A stretch of 64,000 nt of DNA. It comes from Rhizobium sp. BK602 (GTDB lineage: Bacteria; Pseudomonadota; Alphaproteobacteria; Rhizobiales; Rhizobiaceae). The notes beneath the pieces were generated by a model. The model was not told the origin of the DNA, searched no databases, and saw only the letters and a program-made list of their open reading frames with translations. The first letter of the stretch is position 1. Each line of letters begins with the position of its first letter. The position numbers and the translations under genes were made by a program. Positions 1-9,000 of this stretch are shown here, piece after piece. The stretch spans positions 495,989 to 559,988 of the forward strand of contig NZ_JACIBC010000005.1 of NCBI RefSeq assembly GCF_014195095.1, written 5' to 3'.

Positions 1-986
1 TCGGCGCGGCATTTCTGCTCACCATCGCCTATCATGTTCTCGGCTGGGCCGTCGTGAAGGCCGTCTGGATCTCGCCCGACGGCACATCCCAGGTCTGCCG
101 CAACATCGAAGGCGCTTGCTGGGCCGTCATCCAGCAACGCTGGCGCATCATCATCTTCGGCCTCTTCCCCTATGATGAACAATGGAGATCCAGCCTTGCC
201 TGCTTCGTCATGGTGGCGACGATGTTCCTATCGTGTGTTCCATGGTTCTGGAAGCCGCTGCGCCTATCAATCCTTTGGTGCGGAGGTTTTACGGTCTTCT
301 ATCTTCTCATGCGCGGGGGCTTCCTTGGCATGTCCGAGGTCCAGCCAGCCCAGTGGGGCGGTCTCACGCTGACCGTCTTCCTCTACGCCGCCGGCGTGCT
401 TATCGGCATGCCGATGGCGATATCGCTCGCGCTGCTGCGCAGGTCCGAGCTTCCTCTCATCGCCAGGGCGAGCGGCATCCTGATTGATAGCGTTCGTTCG
501 CTCCCTCTCGTCAGCATTCTCTTCACGGCGGCGCTGGTCTTTCCGTTCCTGCTGCCGGATTGGCTGCAGGGCGACAAGATCTGGCGTGTCATCATCGGCT
601 TCGCCTTGTTCTTCGCCGCCTATCAGGCCGAAATTCTGCGAAGCGGGATACAGTCTCTGCCCGGCGGGCAGGAAGAAGCCGCCAAAGCGCTGGGATTGAC
701 TTATTGGCAGAGAACGAGCCGGATCATTCTGCCCCAGGCCTTTCGCCGAGCCTTGCCGCCGACCATCAATCAGTTGGTCATCACCTTCAAGGAAACCTCG
801 CTGATCGTCATCATCGGCTTCTTCGAAATCCTGGCATCGGGACATGCCGCCTACGGCACGGGCGAATGGGCGTTTGCCTATTTCGAAGTCTATGTCTTCG
901 TCGGCCTCATCTATTTCATCTTCGTTTTCAGCCTCTCCCGCTATGGCGCCTATCTTGAACGCCGGCTGAACTTCGGACCTCACTGA
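1..986 (+). CDS. Amino-acid ABC transporter permease, AapM-like (5' end outside window)
   Basis: Inner-membrane permease subunit of a polar amino-acid ABC importer. The reading frame is open from base 3, and the residues before the first GTG (position 54) are hydrophobic and membrane-like, so the gene starts before the window. The visible part has several membrane segments and the EAA loop that docks the ATPase (EEAAKALGLTYWQRTSRIILPQ, split here: EEAAKALGLTY then WQRTSRIILPQ), typical of the HisM/GltK family. Its length and an N-terminal extension with a large periplasmic-type segment resemble AapM of the rhizobial general L-amino-acid system. The stop is 14 bases before the ATPase gene, so the two are one operon. 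Substrate specificity cannot be read from sequence; the AapM assignment is by family resemblance. Confidence 0.85.
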   Translation, partial: GAAFLLTIAYHVLGWAVVKAVWISPDGTSQVCRNIEGACWAVIQQRWRIIIFGLFPYDEQWRSSLACFVMVATMFLSCVPWFWKPLRLSILWCGGFTVFYLLMRGGFLGMSEVQPAQWGGLTLTVFLYAAGVLIGMPMAISLALLRRSELPLIARASGILIDSVRSLPLVSILFTAALVFPFLLPDWLQGDKIWRVIIGFALFFAAYQAEILRSGIQSLPGGQEEAAKALGLTYWQRTSRIILPQAFRRALPPTINQLVITFKETSLIVIIGFFEILASGHAAYGTGEWAFAYFEVYVFVGLIYFIFVFSLSRYGAYLERRLNFGPH

Positions 987-1000
987 AGAAAGAAAATATC

Positions 1001-1741
1001 ATGGGCACGGCTGCCATCAGCATTTCGAGCGTCAACAAATTCTACGGTCACTTTCAGGTCCTCAAGAATATCGACCTGAACGTCAAGGCCGGAGAACGTA
1101 TCGTCATCTGCGGCCCATCGGGCTCCGGAAAATCAACGCTGATCCGCTGCATCAACCGGCTTGAGGAGCATCAGCAGGGCACGATCAACGTCCTCGGCAC
1201 GGAACTCAACGACGAGATCGCCAATATCGACCACATCCGCCGGGATGTCGGCATGGTATTCCAGCACTTCAACCTGTTTCCTCACCTGACGGTGCTGGAA
1301 AACTGTACGCTCGCCCCGACCCTGGCGCGCAAGGTGCCGCTGGCGGAAGCCGAGGCGGCTGCCATGGCCTACCTGAAGCGTGTGCGGATCCCCGAGCAGG
1401 CCGGCAAGTTTCCGGGGCAGCTCTCGGGTGGGCAGCAGCAGCGCGTGGCAATCGCGCGGGCGCTTTGCATGAAGCCGAAGATTCTTCTTTTCGATGAGCC
1501 CACATCGGCACTCGACCCCGAAATGATCAAGGAGGTTCTCGATGTCATGGTCGAGCTTGCCGACGACGGCATGACGATGTTGTGCGTCACCCACGAAATG
1601 GGTTTTGCCCGCCGGGTCGCCGATCGCGTCATCTTCATGGACAAGGGAGAGATCGTCGAGGAAGGGCGACCCATCGAGTTGTTCGACAATCCGAGGAATG
1701 AAAGGACTCGCACGTTCCTGAGCCAGGTCCTGTCGCACTAG
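1001..1741 (+). CDS. Amino-acid ABC transporter ATP-binding protein, AapP/GlnQ-like
   Basis: Cytoplasmic ATPase that powers the upstream permease. At 246 residues it has the standard GlnQ/AapP length. Walker A (GPSGSGKST, near residues 39-47), the ABC signature LSGGQQQR, Walker B with LLFDEPTSALDPE and the switch His in VTHEMGF are all intact. It follows the permease by 14 bases and should be co-transcribed with it. Periplasmic binding protein and second permease genes would be expected upstream of the window, as in aapJQMP. Family assignment is firm; the precise substrate is not known. Confidence 0.93.
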   Translation: MGTAAISISSVNKFYGHFQVLKNIDLNVKAGERIVICGPSGSGKSTLIRCINRLEEHQQGTINVLGTELNDEIANIDHIRRDVGMVFQHFNLFPHLTVLENCTLAPTLARKVPLAEAEAAAMAYLKRVRIPEQAGKFPGQLSGGQQQRVAIARALCMKPKILLFDEPTSALDPEMIKEVLDVMVELADDGMTMLCVTHEMGFARRVADRVIFMDKGEIVEEGRPIELFDNPRNERTRTFLSQVLSH

Positions 1742-1869
1742 CGATCCGGAGGATCGCCATACCATGTTTTCCACGCTTCTATGCAAGCTGGTGTCCACTA
1801 CTGTATAGCGTTGTTGCATCAAGTAGCACATGAATCTCACGAACACGCATCGAGTAAAACAGCACTGCC

Positions 1870-2598
1870 ATGATCAGAAACGAACCGACTTCCGCCTCCT
1901 TATACGGAATCGACCTGGCACCGCTGGGCCGCAGCGAAACGCTTGGGCAGCAGGTAAAGACACAGCTAAGCAGTGCGATCATGGCCGGCCGCTTCAAGCC
2001 CGGCCAGAAGCTGACCATCCGCGCTGTCGCGGCGGCACTGGACGTAAGCCTGACGCCCGTGCGCGAAGCCCTCTACAACCTTGCCGCGGAGGGCATCCTG
2101 GAAATGAGGCCTAACGGCTCGGTCTATGTCCCGACCCTGACCTCGGAGCGCATCGTCGAACTCACCAAGATCCGTACCGCCCTCGAAGCCCTTGCTGCCC
2201 GGGAAGCGGCCATGCGTATCACGGACCGCGAGATTGCCAACATCTGCCAAATAAACGACCGGATGATGGAAGCGAATGACAAGAAGGATTTCCCTCGCGT
2301 CATCGAGCTCAACTGGGAGTTCCATTTCGCGATCTATCGCGCGAGCGGCATGAACGAACTCGTTCGGATGATCGAAAAGCGCTGGATGATGAACGGTTCC
2401 TACATGAACGTCATCTATCCGCGCTTCGGTCAGGTCGAACAGGGGCTGGCCAATCACCAGACAATCGTGCGCGCGCTTCATTCGCGCGATCCCGAACGGC
2501 TCTCGAGTGCCATCGTCATCGACATCAACTTTGCTGCCGACACACTTCTCGACATGATCAAGGAGCTTTCGGCCAAGCCGCAAAAGGCTGCGCGCTAA
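1870..2598 (+). CDS. GntR-family transcriptional regulator with FCD domain
   Basis: A 242-residue repressor-type regulator. An N-terminal GntR winged helix (about residues 15-85; recognition-helix region VAAALDVSLTPVREALYNLA, wing LEMRPNGSVYV) is followed by an all-helical FCD ligand domain. FCD domains generally bind small organic acids or amino-acid-derived ligands through metal-coordinating Asp/His residues; here an HFAIYRASG segment and later helices fit that fold. It lies 128 bases downstream of the ABC ATPase on the same strand, so it may control that transporter or the next gene. No strong ribosome-binding site precedes the ATG. Ligand unknown. Confidence 0.9.
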   Translation: MIRNEPTSASLYGIDLAPLGRSETLGQQVKTQLSSAIMAGRFKPGQKLTIRAVAAALDVSLTPVREALYNLAAEGILEMRPNGSVYVPTLTSERIVELTKIRTALEALAAREAAMRITDREIANICQINDRMMEANDKKDFPRVIELNWEFHFAIYRASGMNELVRMIEKRWMMNGSYMNVIYPRFGQVEQGLANHQTIVRALHSRDPERLSSAIVIDINFAADTLLDMIKELSAKPQKAAR

Positions 2599-2655
2599 TC
2601 TTCACTCACACGCCCGAACGCCAATGCCTTGAAAGGCCGATCCTTACGACATTTT

Positions 2656-2667
2656 TTGTTATAACAA
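2656..2667. promoter_or_regulatory. Perfect palindrome, candidate GntR operator
   Basis: TTGTTATAACAA is a perfect 12-base palindrome in the AT-rich gap between the GntR gene and the next gene, 109 bases before the latter's start. FCD-type GntR proteins often bind short AT-rich palindromes of this shape. Binding by the adjacent regulator is inference. Confidence 0.35.
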
Positions 2668-2776
2668 ATAACTTATCGCCGCTTATTGGCGCATCGCCTG
2701 CTCATCGGTGTCCAGACCACAGAGAATAACCAAACTCAGCCGGTATTCACCGGCAAACGATCAAGAAAGGCGCGTT

Positions 2777-3322
2777 ATGTGCAATTCAGCGGACCATACC
2801 TATCCGAACTATACCGTGATTGCTCTGGAGGACTGCCTCCCCATGGCTCAGGGCTTCCAAAAGGATGGCAAGAAATGGCATTCTCACGTGCTGTCGCCCG
2901 GCTGCCGTTTCAACCCCTATCCCGATCAATATGCCGCCGTCGTCGAGGATGACGAGGCACATATAGCCTACATCGCCGTTTCCGATGGTTTCCCCGCAGT
3001 CGACAAACAACTCGTCAAGATGCTGCACGGCGACGACATTCTGGACGGCGGACATCCTTCGAGCGCCGAAAGCGAGCTGGGCGATCAGTCTCCCCTTTTG
3101 CGCCGCCTGATCGAGATAGACGAACTGGGCCAGCCTTGGCACCACCACATGAACTTTCCCGATTGCGCTCTCAATCCACACCGCGGGCATTGGGCAATCA
3201 CCGTCGAGACCACGGACGAGCAGTTTGCGGAAAGCTATGAGGACGAACCCCGCGACATCCTGCGTGCAATCGAGGTACGCTATTTCGCCAACCTGAACAG
3301 ACACATCGCTGCAGCCAACTAA
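2777..3322 (+). CDS. Uncharacterised protein with an internal W-H-x-H duplication
   Basis: Function not recognised. The ATG at 2777 is chosen because AAAGG sits six to seven bases before it; this gives 181 residues with no signal peptide or membrane segment, so a cytoplasmic protein. Two related segments are visible: KWHSHVLSPGCRFNP followed by YAAVVEDDEA, and PWHHHMNFPDCALNP followed by WAITVETTDE. Each carries W-H-x-H, then P-x-C-x-x-NP, then a short acidic beta-like stretch. The repeated His and Cys residues suggest a metal site or a tandem of the same small fold. It is on the same strand as the GntR regulator and converges with the decayed region beyond it. Confidence 0.75.
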   Translation: MCNSADHTYPNYTVIALEDCLPMAQGFQKDGKKWHSHVLSPGCRFNPYPDQYAAVVEDDEAHIAYIAVSDGFPAVDKQLVKMLHGDDILDGGHPSSAESELGDQSPLLRRLIEIDELGQPWHHHMNFPDCALNPHRGHWAITVETTDEQFAESYEDEPRDILRAIEVRYFANLNRHIAAAN

Positions 3323-3365
3323 AGATTTGCCGCGGTAGTGGTTGTTGGTCAGGCCAAAGGTTGAG

Positions 3366-4183
3366 CATGGTCTCGCAAGATATTCTGCAGGTCCGGCAGA
3401 CCGGACAGCGACGTATTGGTGTTGTCCGTATCGCGGCGGATCGTGCCGATATCCTGCGTCTGGTGGGCAGGATCGGTGATGGTGATCGGGATGTTGCCGC
3501 CAATGGCCGAAAGCGCCTGACCACTCTTGTTCTCACTGGCCTTCACAGGTGGCGTCGGCATAATGCCGCTGGTACCAATCGAGCCGCCAAAAGTCTCCGC
3601 CTTCTAGGTCGAATGCGTATCGATAGACCGTCAGGGTACCGGTGGAGAAGCTGTTACGACCTTCACCAGCCTCACTGGTGATCAAGCCGCCGACCAGTGA
3701 AGTATGGCCACTCACATCAATGGATAAGCCGCTCGCTCCGGCATGAATACCTGACTGCTCGGTGACAAGGGCCGCATCGCCCTTGGCCTTCTAAGTGACC
3801 CCGGAGACGCTGGTTGAGCCAAAGCCGGTCGACGCCGACAGGCTAAGCTGGTCAGCCTTGGCCTTGGCGGTGTCGACCTGGCTTTCGATCGTCAGGTTCT
3901 TGACGTCAGCGGTGACCGAGTTGCCAGTAACGGTCGGGCCACGCAACGCCAGATCGTTGGTAACGATGGTGATGTCACCGGTTCCGTTGACATTTGTATT
4001 GGTGCGGCTAAGGCTTTCCGTGTCGCGCTGCCCTTACCGTAGGAGCCGCTCACGCCGACGCTAGTCTCGCACTTGGTCGACGCCGTGGAGCAACCAAGGT
4101 TGACGCCAATACCGGCGCTCCAGGACGTGTTCGTGCTCGTCGTATCCGACGTGCCGGTAGCGGCGTTGAGGTTGATGTCGCCG
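3366..4183 (-). pseudogene. Decayed tpsA/cdiA fragment
   Basis: On the minus strand this stretch matches the C-terminal third of the big haemagglutinin in this window (about 7.8-8.64 kb) almost continuously, for example ITITDPAHQTQDI and SLVGGLITSEAG. It is broken by frameshifts and stops, with open pieces at 3349-3561 and 3533-3715. Homology ends abruptly near 3366 and near 4183. It is a remnant of a second tpsA gene or of a partial duplication of the intact one. Confidence 0.8.
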
Positions 4184-4189
4184 AACTAT

Positions 4190-4245
4190 AGGGCAAAGCC
4201 AAATAGGTTGTATGTTCTTACTTGAATGCACTGTCACCGTAATTC
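4190..4245. repeat. Truncated copy A of a ~115-bp repeat
   Basis: Contains the 19-base core TGCACTGTCACCGTAATTC at 4227-4245 preceded by a GC-poor segment resembling the same segment in copies B and C. It lies exactly at the junction between the first haemagglutinin remnant and the IS3-family fragment. Confidence 0.6.
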
Positions 4246-4402
4246 CGTGCTGCCGGCAAAGATCAGCGGCTTTCGCGCCTGCCTCCTGCTCCTTCAGCAC
4301 CCCAATAATCTGCTCTTCTGTAAATCTCTGCTTCTTCATGCGTCCGTCCTTCAATAGGCCGGACTCTAATCCAATCTGGAGGAAATTACCTGTGGCAGGT
4401 CA
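4241..4402 (-). mobile_element. IS3-family element remnant (left end plus start of orfA)
   Basis: From an inverted-repeat-like end reading TGACCTGCCACAGG on the minus strand (4402-4389), an orfA begins at 4339: MKKQRFTEEQIIGVLKEQEA, then GAKAADLCRQHGI. This is the typical N-terminal helix-turn-helix start of IS407-group IS3 transposases. Homology stops at 4241, where the 19-base core of the local repeat is fused on. No orfB or second end is present, so the element is dead. Confidence 0.75.
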
Positions 4403-4516
4403 ATAGTGTACTAATTTCTTGCTGCGACGGCCTTGGTTTTGTCGTAAGGCGCTGCGGGCCACAGGGCGAACCAAATTGGGTGTGTGTCCTATTTGAGTGC
4501 ACTGTCACCGTAATTC
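4403..4516. repeat. Copy B of a ~115-bp repeat
   Basis: Runs from ATAGTGTACTAATTTC to the core TGCACTGTCACCGTAATTC (4498-4516). It shares GACGGCCTTGGTT, GGCCACAGGG and the core with copy C in the same order and spacing. It separates the IS3 end from the second haemagglutinin remnant. No coding potential; identity unknown, possibly the end of a transposon or a non-autonomous element. Confidence 0.6.
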
Positions 4517-4517
4517 G

Positions 4518-4716
4518 ACCTGGCTCGATACGGCGAGCGTCACACCGGCGAAGCTCTTCTCGTGCGCTTCCTGATAATTGGTGATGTCGTTGGCCGACAG
4601 CAGATTGACGTTGTTGCCGGCGAACAGGCTGACGTCGCGCTCGGCCGAAGCGCTGGTCGCCTACAGATTGACGTCATGACCGGCCGAGATGTTGAGATCG
4701 CGCCCGGCCGAAAGGA
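4518..4716 (-). pseudogene. Second decayed tpsA/cdiA fragment
   Basis: The minus strand matches the intact haemagglutinin at about 9.04-9.24 kb (filamentous-haemagglutinin repeat region with SAGRDLNISAG-like text). One codon corresponding to a Gln is a TAG stop. The interval corresponding to 8.64-9.04 kb of the intact gene is missing between this piece and the 3366-4183 piece, its place taken by the IS3 end and repeats A and B. Confidence 0.75.
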
Positions 4717-4730
4717 CCGGAAATCCGGTG

Positions 4731-4862
4731 ATAGTGCAGCAATTTTTCGCTGTGACGGCCTTGGTTCTGCAGACGGGGCGAGACCGGCCACAGGGTAAGC
4801 TAAATAGGGCGCGCGCTCTTATTCATGTGCACTGTCACCGTAATTCACTGTCACCGTAATTC
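4731..4862. repeat. Copy C of the ~115-bp repeat with duplicated core
   Basis: Begins ATAGTGCAGCAATTT, carries GACGGCCTTGGTT and GGCCACAGGG as in copy B, and ends in the core at 4828-4846. The last 16 bases of the core (ACTGTCACCGTAATTC) are immediately repeated at 4847-4862. The duplicated end abuts the truncated small gene that follows. Confidence 0.6.
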
Positions 4863-4863
4863 G

Positions 4864-5004
4864 TGGAGCAAAGCCAACCCGTGTCTCAAAATCTGGAACA
4901 CGTGTTCCAAACACCGCCTCTCGAGCAACGGCAACAATCATCAAAGCTTCTCGGTGTGTAATAACGACAGAAATTTCTTCATCATTATTTTCGAGCAGCC
5001 TCAT
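4864..5004 (-). pseudogene. 3'-truncated small gene, immunity-like
   Basis: A 47-residue open start (MRLLENNDEE...) containing GTRVPDFETRVGF, after which the frame runs into repeat C. Its ATG overlaps the TGA of the preceding remnant in an ATGA junction, the arrangement usual for toxin-immunity pairs. Short proteins with a similar VPDFETRxG segment are, to my knowledge, seen among small hypothetical proteins beside polymorphic toxins; this recollection is not checked. The 3' end has been replaced by the repeat, so the gene is broken. Confidence 0.45.
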
Positions 5005-5215
5005 AGTGTATCTTCATTGATATGGCGTCGTCTGTTGAGGTCTCCAACAACACTTTCAGTATCATCCTCCGATATAGGCTGCCCCCTCATTTGTATCGTA
5101 TGCACCCTCCCATTCACCAGGATTATCCCAGCTCACCGAAGGCTATCGTGCCAGCCAGACGATCATCCGAAGGTCTGGGCGAGCGTGAGCTCATGGTCCA
5201 ATGACGTGTGGTTAG
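5001..5215 (-). pseudogene. Decayed orphan toxin C-terminus candidate
   Basis: On the minus strand a 40-codon frame ending at 5001 (ILVNGRVHTI ... RRRHINEDTL, stop) is preceded in another frame by DRLAGTIAFGEL, consistent with a frameshifted coding end. It is immediately followed, with ATGA overlap, by the immunity-like fragment. Position just downstream of an intact cdiA-like gene and next to other tpsA fragments suggests an orphan cdiA-CT remnant. The protein itself matches nothing I recognise. Confidence 0.35.
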
Positions 5216-5287
5216 CTTGATTGTTCCTCCTGATTGATTTCCCAAATGAAATGCCATGTAGAGAAAACCTAACGATTCATCAGTTCG

Positions 5288-6067
5288 CTAGATGAAATTC
5301 GGGCGCGGTACGTTTGGCATGTTGTCGTAGGCTTTGAGTATGGTTTCCAACGGAGTGAGTGTCTGGTTCCGGTCCCAATAGACGATCTTAAGCCATGTGG
5401 CCGCGCGCATATATTGGCCGCTTCCCAACCAGGTTCCCTCAAGATTGGCCTGTAGCATTCGGCGGCCAGCCTCGAACAACTCCTCTTCCTCGAACTGCTG
5501 GCGGGCATAGTGCAAGCAAATGGCATAGCCGAGGTCGCGCGGCTTCAGCAGCTTTTTAAGCGATAACGGCTTGTTGCCGAGCCAGTGCTCATACATATCT
5601 ATACCGGCCTCGACAGTTTCCGGCTCTTCAAAGTTCTGGCAGGCAAAGGCCATGTAGTCGTCAAGGCCGTAGTTCACGACTTCGTTTCGCGGCCAAGGCC
5701 GACCTGGAAACCTCCATCTGGCCTCTTCGAAGACCCGGGCGTTGTCCCAATGAGTTTCGTCGCCGCATCCATCTTCAAGCCATGTTCCGATGGCTCTGGC
5801 CCAATTTAATTTTGCGAGGTGGGCATTGGGATCAGGGCCAAATTTCTCGCCCCCAGCGTCGAGCACCTGGTCGAGCCAGCGGTTCGCACGATGGATTGCG
5901 GGTTCTATTTCTTTATTGTAAAGCACCAGCCATGCGGCAATGACTCTCGCGATATTGTTCGCTGCAAAATTGCCCATCGGCTTTGTAGGGTCGAATTCGG
6001 TCCGAAGTACGTACTCAACGGCACCGTCCATCGTCTCGCGCTCTCGAATGGGGTTAAAAGCACTCAA
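5288..6067 (-). CDS. Candidate CDI immunity protein
   Basis: Not recognised by motif; called from context. The gene begins 11 bases after the stop of the giant tpsA/cdiA-like gene. A TTG at 6067 preceded by AAGGAG at six bases is the likely start (an upstream TTG at 6100 would overlap the toxin stop), giving 259 residues. The protein is predominantly helical, rich in Trp and acidic residues, without signal peptide or membrane spans, as expected for a cytoplasmic inhibitor of a nuclease toxin. Co-translation with the toxin gene and the placement at the very 3' end of the locus match the cdiBAI arrangement. Neutralisation of the adjacent toxin is inference. Confidence 0.65.
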   Translation of the reverse strand: MSAFNPIRERETMDGAVEYVLRTEFDPTKPMGNFAANNIARVIAAWLVLYNKEIEPAIHRANRWLDQVLDAGGEKFGPDPNAHLAKLNWARAIGTWLEDGCGDETHWDNARVFEEARWRFPGRPWPRNEVVNYGLDDYMAFACQNFEEPETVEAGIDMYEHWLGNKPLSLKKLLKPRDLGYAICLHYARQQFEEEELFEAGRRMLQANLEGTWLGSGQYMRAATWLKIVYWDRNQTLTPLETILKAYDNMPNVPRPNFI

Positions 6068-6078
6068 AACTGACTCCT

Positions 6079-9000
6079 TCAGCACGGATTGAAGCCACAA
6101 TACTTGACGGGGACCGAATTTTTAGCGCTCGCCGTTCCGACTGTATTGGCCGTGAATTCGCCAGCATCCAGGTTGGCGGTAGCTTTGTCTTTGATCGATT
6201 GTGGCAAAGTGGATTTTCGAATTTCCTGTTCAGCTTGCTGAAGCGCGTTGTTCAGGGAATTAGATCCCGGCGTAAACGTTGGCGACGACTTGATTGATAC
6301 CACAGAGTTTCTGAACTTGCTGTCCCAGAGGAAGACATCCCCAGTATTTACGTCAACTGAGATGACATCCGCGCCATGCGTTCCAACTGCGTCGCCATAC
6401 CGGAGAACCTGTTGCCCGGGCAAGTCGGCGATCTGGTTGGCCAAATCGATCTCGGCATTAAAGCCGTTGATATGTGAGTTGGCAATGTTTGGCTTGTCCG
6501 AGGCGACCGTTTTGGGAACATAGCCATAACCCGCCGCCGGATCCGGCAGTTTCGGATTTAGGGCCTTGCCGTTAATGGTGCGGAGCGGCGGTATCTTCTC
6601 AAGGGCCTGCGCCACGGCCTGCCGTTCGGCGGCCGACGCGATAGTACTAAGGTTTGCCGCAGTGAATCGAACAGCTACCTCGCCGCCAACGACGCCGACT
6701 GTCAGAACGACGGCGCCTATATCCATATAGTGCTCGTAGCGCTCGGCTTCCTCTTGAGAATATCCGGCCTTCTCGAGCGAATAAACAAGAGCGGTCTTTG
6801 CGTCCTCTCCTGTGAGGGATTGCTGCGCACTTGCAACGAGTTGATTAGCGCTGACAGCGGCGCCGATCAGGCCGAGGGCACAAGCAGTCCCGACGGTGCC
6901 GGCACAAGCGGCCACGCCGCCAACGACACCAGCGCCATCTAAAAGCGCCTTCATGCCGCCCTCGGTCCGGCTGATCTGCGTGAGCGCCTTATTAATCGCG
7001 ACATCGACCGGGACGCCATTCTTGTCGGCCTCAGACAAATATCGCGCAAGGATGACGTCGAGATTGATTGCGCTTTTCGTTCCACTGAATTGCTGCAGCG
7101 TGGCAGTATCGAATGTCAGATCGATCGGATTTTCGCTGGGAGCAGTATCAAGAAAGACATCGATCCCCGCCCGGTCCAGCCGGCTGGCAAACTTCAGGAG
7201 GTCCTGCTTCATCTGCTGGCAGGCGCTGGATGCCGGCGCTGCGGTGCACGTGGTAATCAGAACCGCGTCGTTATATTGTGACAGCTGCTTATAATCATTG
7301 ACCTTTTCCCAAAGGGCGGCGCAATCGGTCTCGCATTTTTCCGCCGCTGCGAGGGCGTCAGCAGCCTTGAAGAGGTCCTCATCCGCGAGATAGTTATATT
7401 GATAGTTCGCCGCCCCATAAGCCGCACCTTCTCCTCCGCCGACGACGCTGCCGATGCCGGCCATGATCGTGGCTCCAAATACAGCCCCGAGCTTGGCTCT
7501 GTCTTCGTCGCTGCCGAGTTTGGCGTCTTTCAGCATGCCCGCAACGAGTTCCTTGACGGCGTGCGCAAGCATCGTCGATGCCGCTCCGCCGAGTGCACCC
7601 TTCACCGCCCCCTCAACGCCATTAACACCGCCAAGAAGACCACCGCCGAGCGCATGCAAAGCAGCACGGCCAGCGCCACCTTCGCCCCAGAAGTCCTTCT
7701 CAGCCTGAGTCGTGGCATTCAACATGAGATTATTGGCGATATCCGCCACCAGCCCTGCCATGGTGGCTTGTGCCGCCTGCAGATCAGCCTGCGTCTTGTA
7801 TTGATCGCGCAGGATATTCTGCAGGTCCGGCAGACCGGGCAGCGACGTATTGGTGTTGTCGGTATCGCGGCGGATGGTGGAGATGTCCTGCACCTGATGC
7901 GCCGGATCGGTGATGGTGATGCCGATATTGCCGCCGATGGCCGAATAGGCCTTGCCGGTCTCCTTCTCGCCGGCCTTGACCGGCGGGGCGATTGTGAGGC
8001 CGCCGGTGCCGATGCCGCCGCCATAGGTTTCGGCCTTCCAGGTCGAATGCGTGTCGATATCGGCAACCGTCAGCGTGCCCGTCGAGAAGCTGTTGTGTTC
8101 GGCGCCGGCCTCGCTGGTGATCAGGCCGCCGACAAGCGAGGTCTGGCCGCTGATGTCGATGTCGAGGCCGCCGGTGCCGGCATGAATGCCCGATTGCTCG
8201 GAGACGAGCACCGCATCGCCCTTGGCCTTCTGCGTGACGCCGGAAACATTGAAGGAGCCGATGCCGATCTGGCCGGAGACATTGAGCTGGTCGGCCTTGG
8301 CCTTCTGCGTATCCAGCTGGCTTTCGATCGTCAGCGAGCGGGCGTCGATGCCAACCGAATTGCCGGCAACCGTCGCACCCTTCAGCGCGAGATCGTTGGT
8401 GACGATGGTGACATCGCCGGTGCCGTTCACATGCGTGTTCGTGTGGCTGGTGCCGGAGGTTTCGGAATCACCCTTGCCGTAGGAGGCATTCACCCCGACG
8501 CCGGTCTGGGCGCAGCCTCCCTTGGTGGTGCAACCAAAATTGACGCCGACGCCGGCGCTCCAGGATTTGTTCGAGCTGGTCGAATCCGACGTGCCCGTGG
8601 CAGCGTTGAGATTGACGTCGCCATTCGTTGCCGACAGGAAGATATCGCCGGTCAGCGGGTCGCCCGATATTGTCGGGATGCCGTTCTTGTCGTAGCCGGC
8701 CAGAATCTGCGCGCCGTCACTGGTGATGGAGCCCTTCTCGGCTTCCATGGTGATGGAGCGGCCGGCACGAATATCGGTCACGACCGGGGTCGAGGACGAC
8801 GAGGACCAGCTATTTTCCTGATGGCTGACGCCGGCGTTGATGCCGATGCTGAAGGAAAGACCGGTTCCAACCTTCGGATCCGTGCTGGTGAGCCCCTCAT
8901 AGGCGCCCTTCAGCCCCTTGTAGCCCTCATAGAAGCCGAGGCCGGCAATGGCCGTGTTGGTGATGGCATTGACGCCGCCGCTGTCCGAAAGGCGCTCGGC

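Noticed and set aside
5022..5204. 60-codon plus-strand frame in the decayed region
   Set aside because: Lies antisense to a more protein-like minus-strand remnant and has no start signal.
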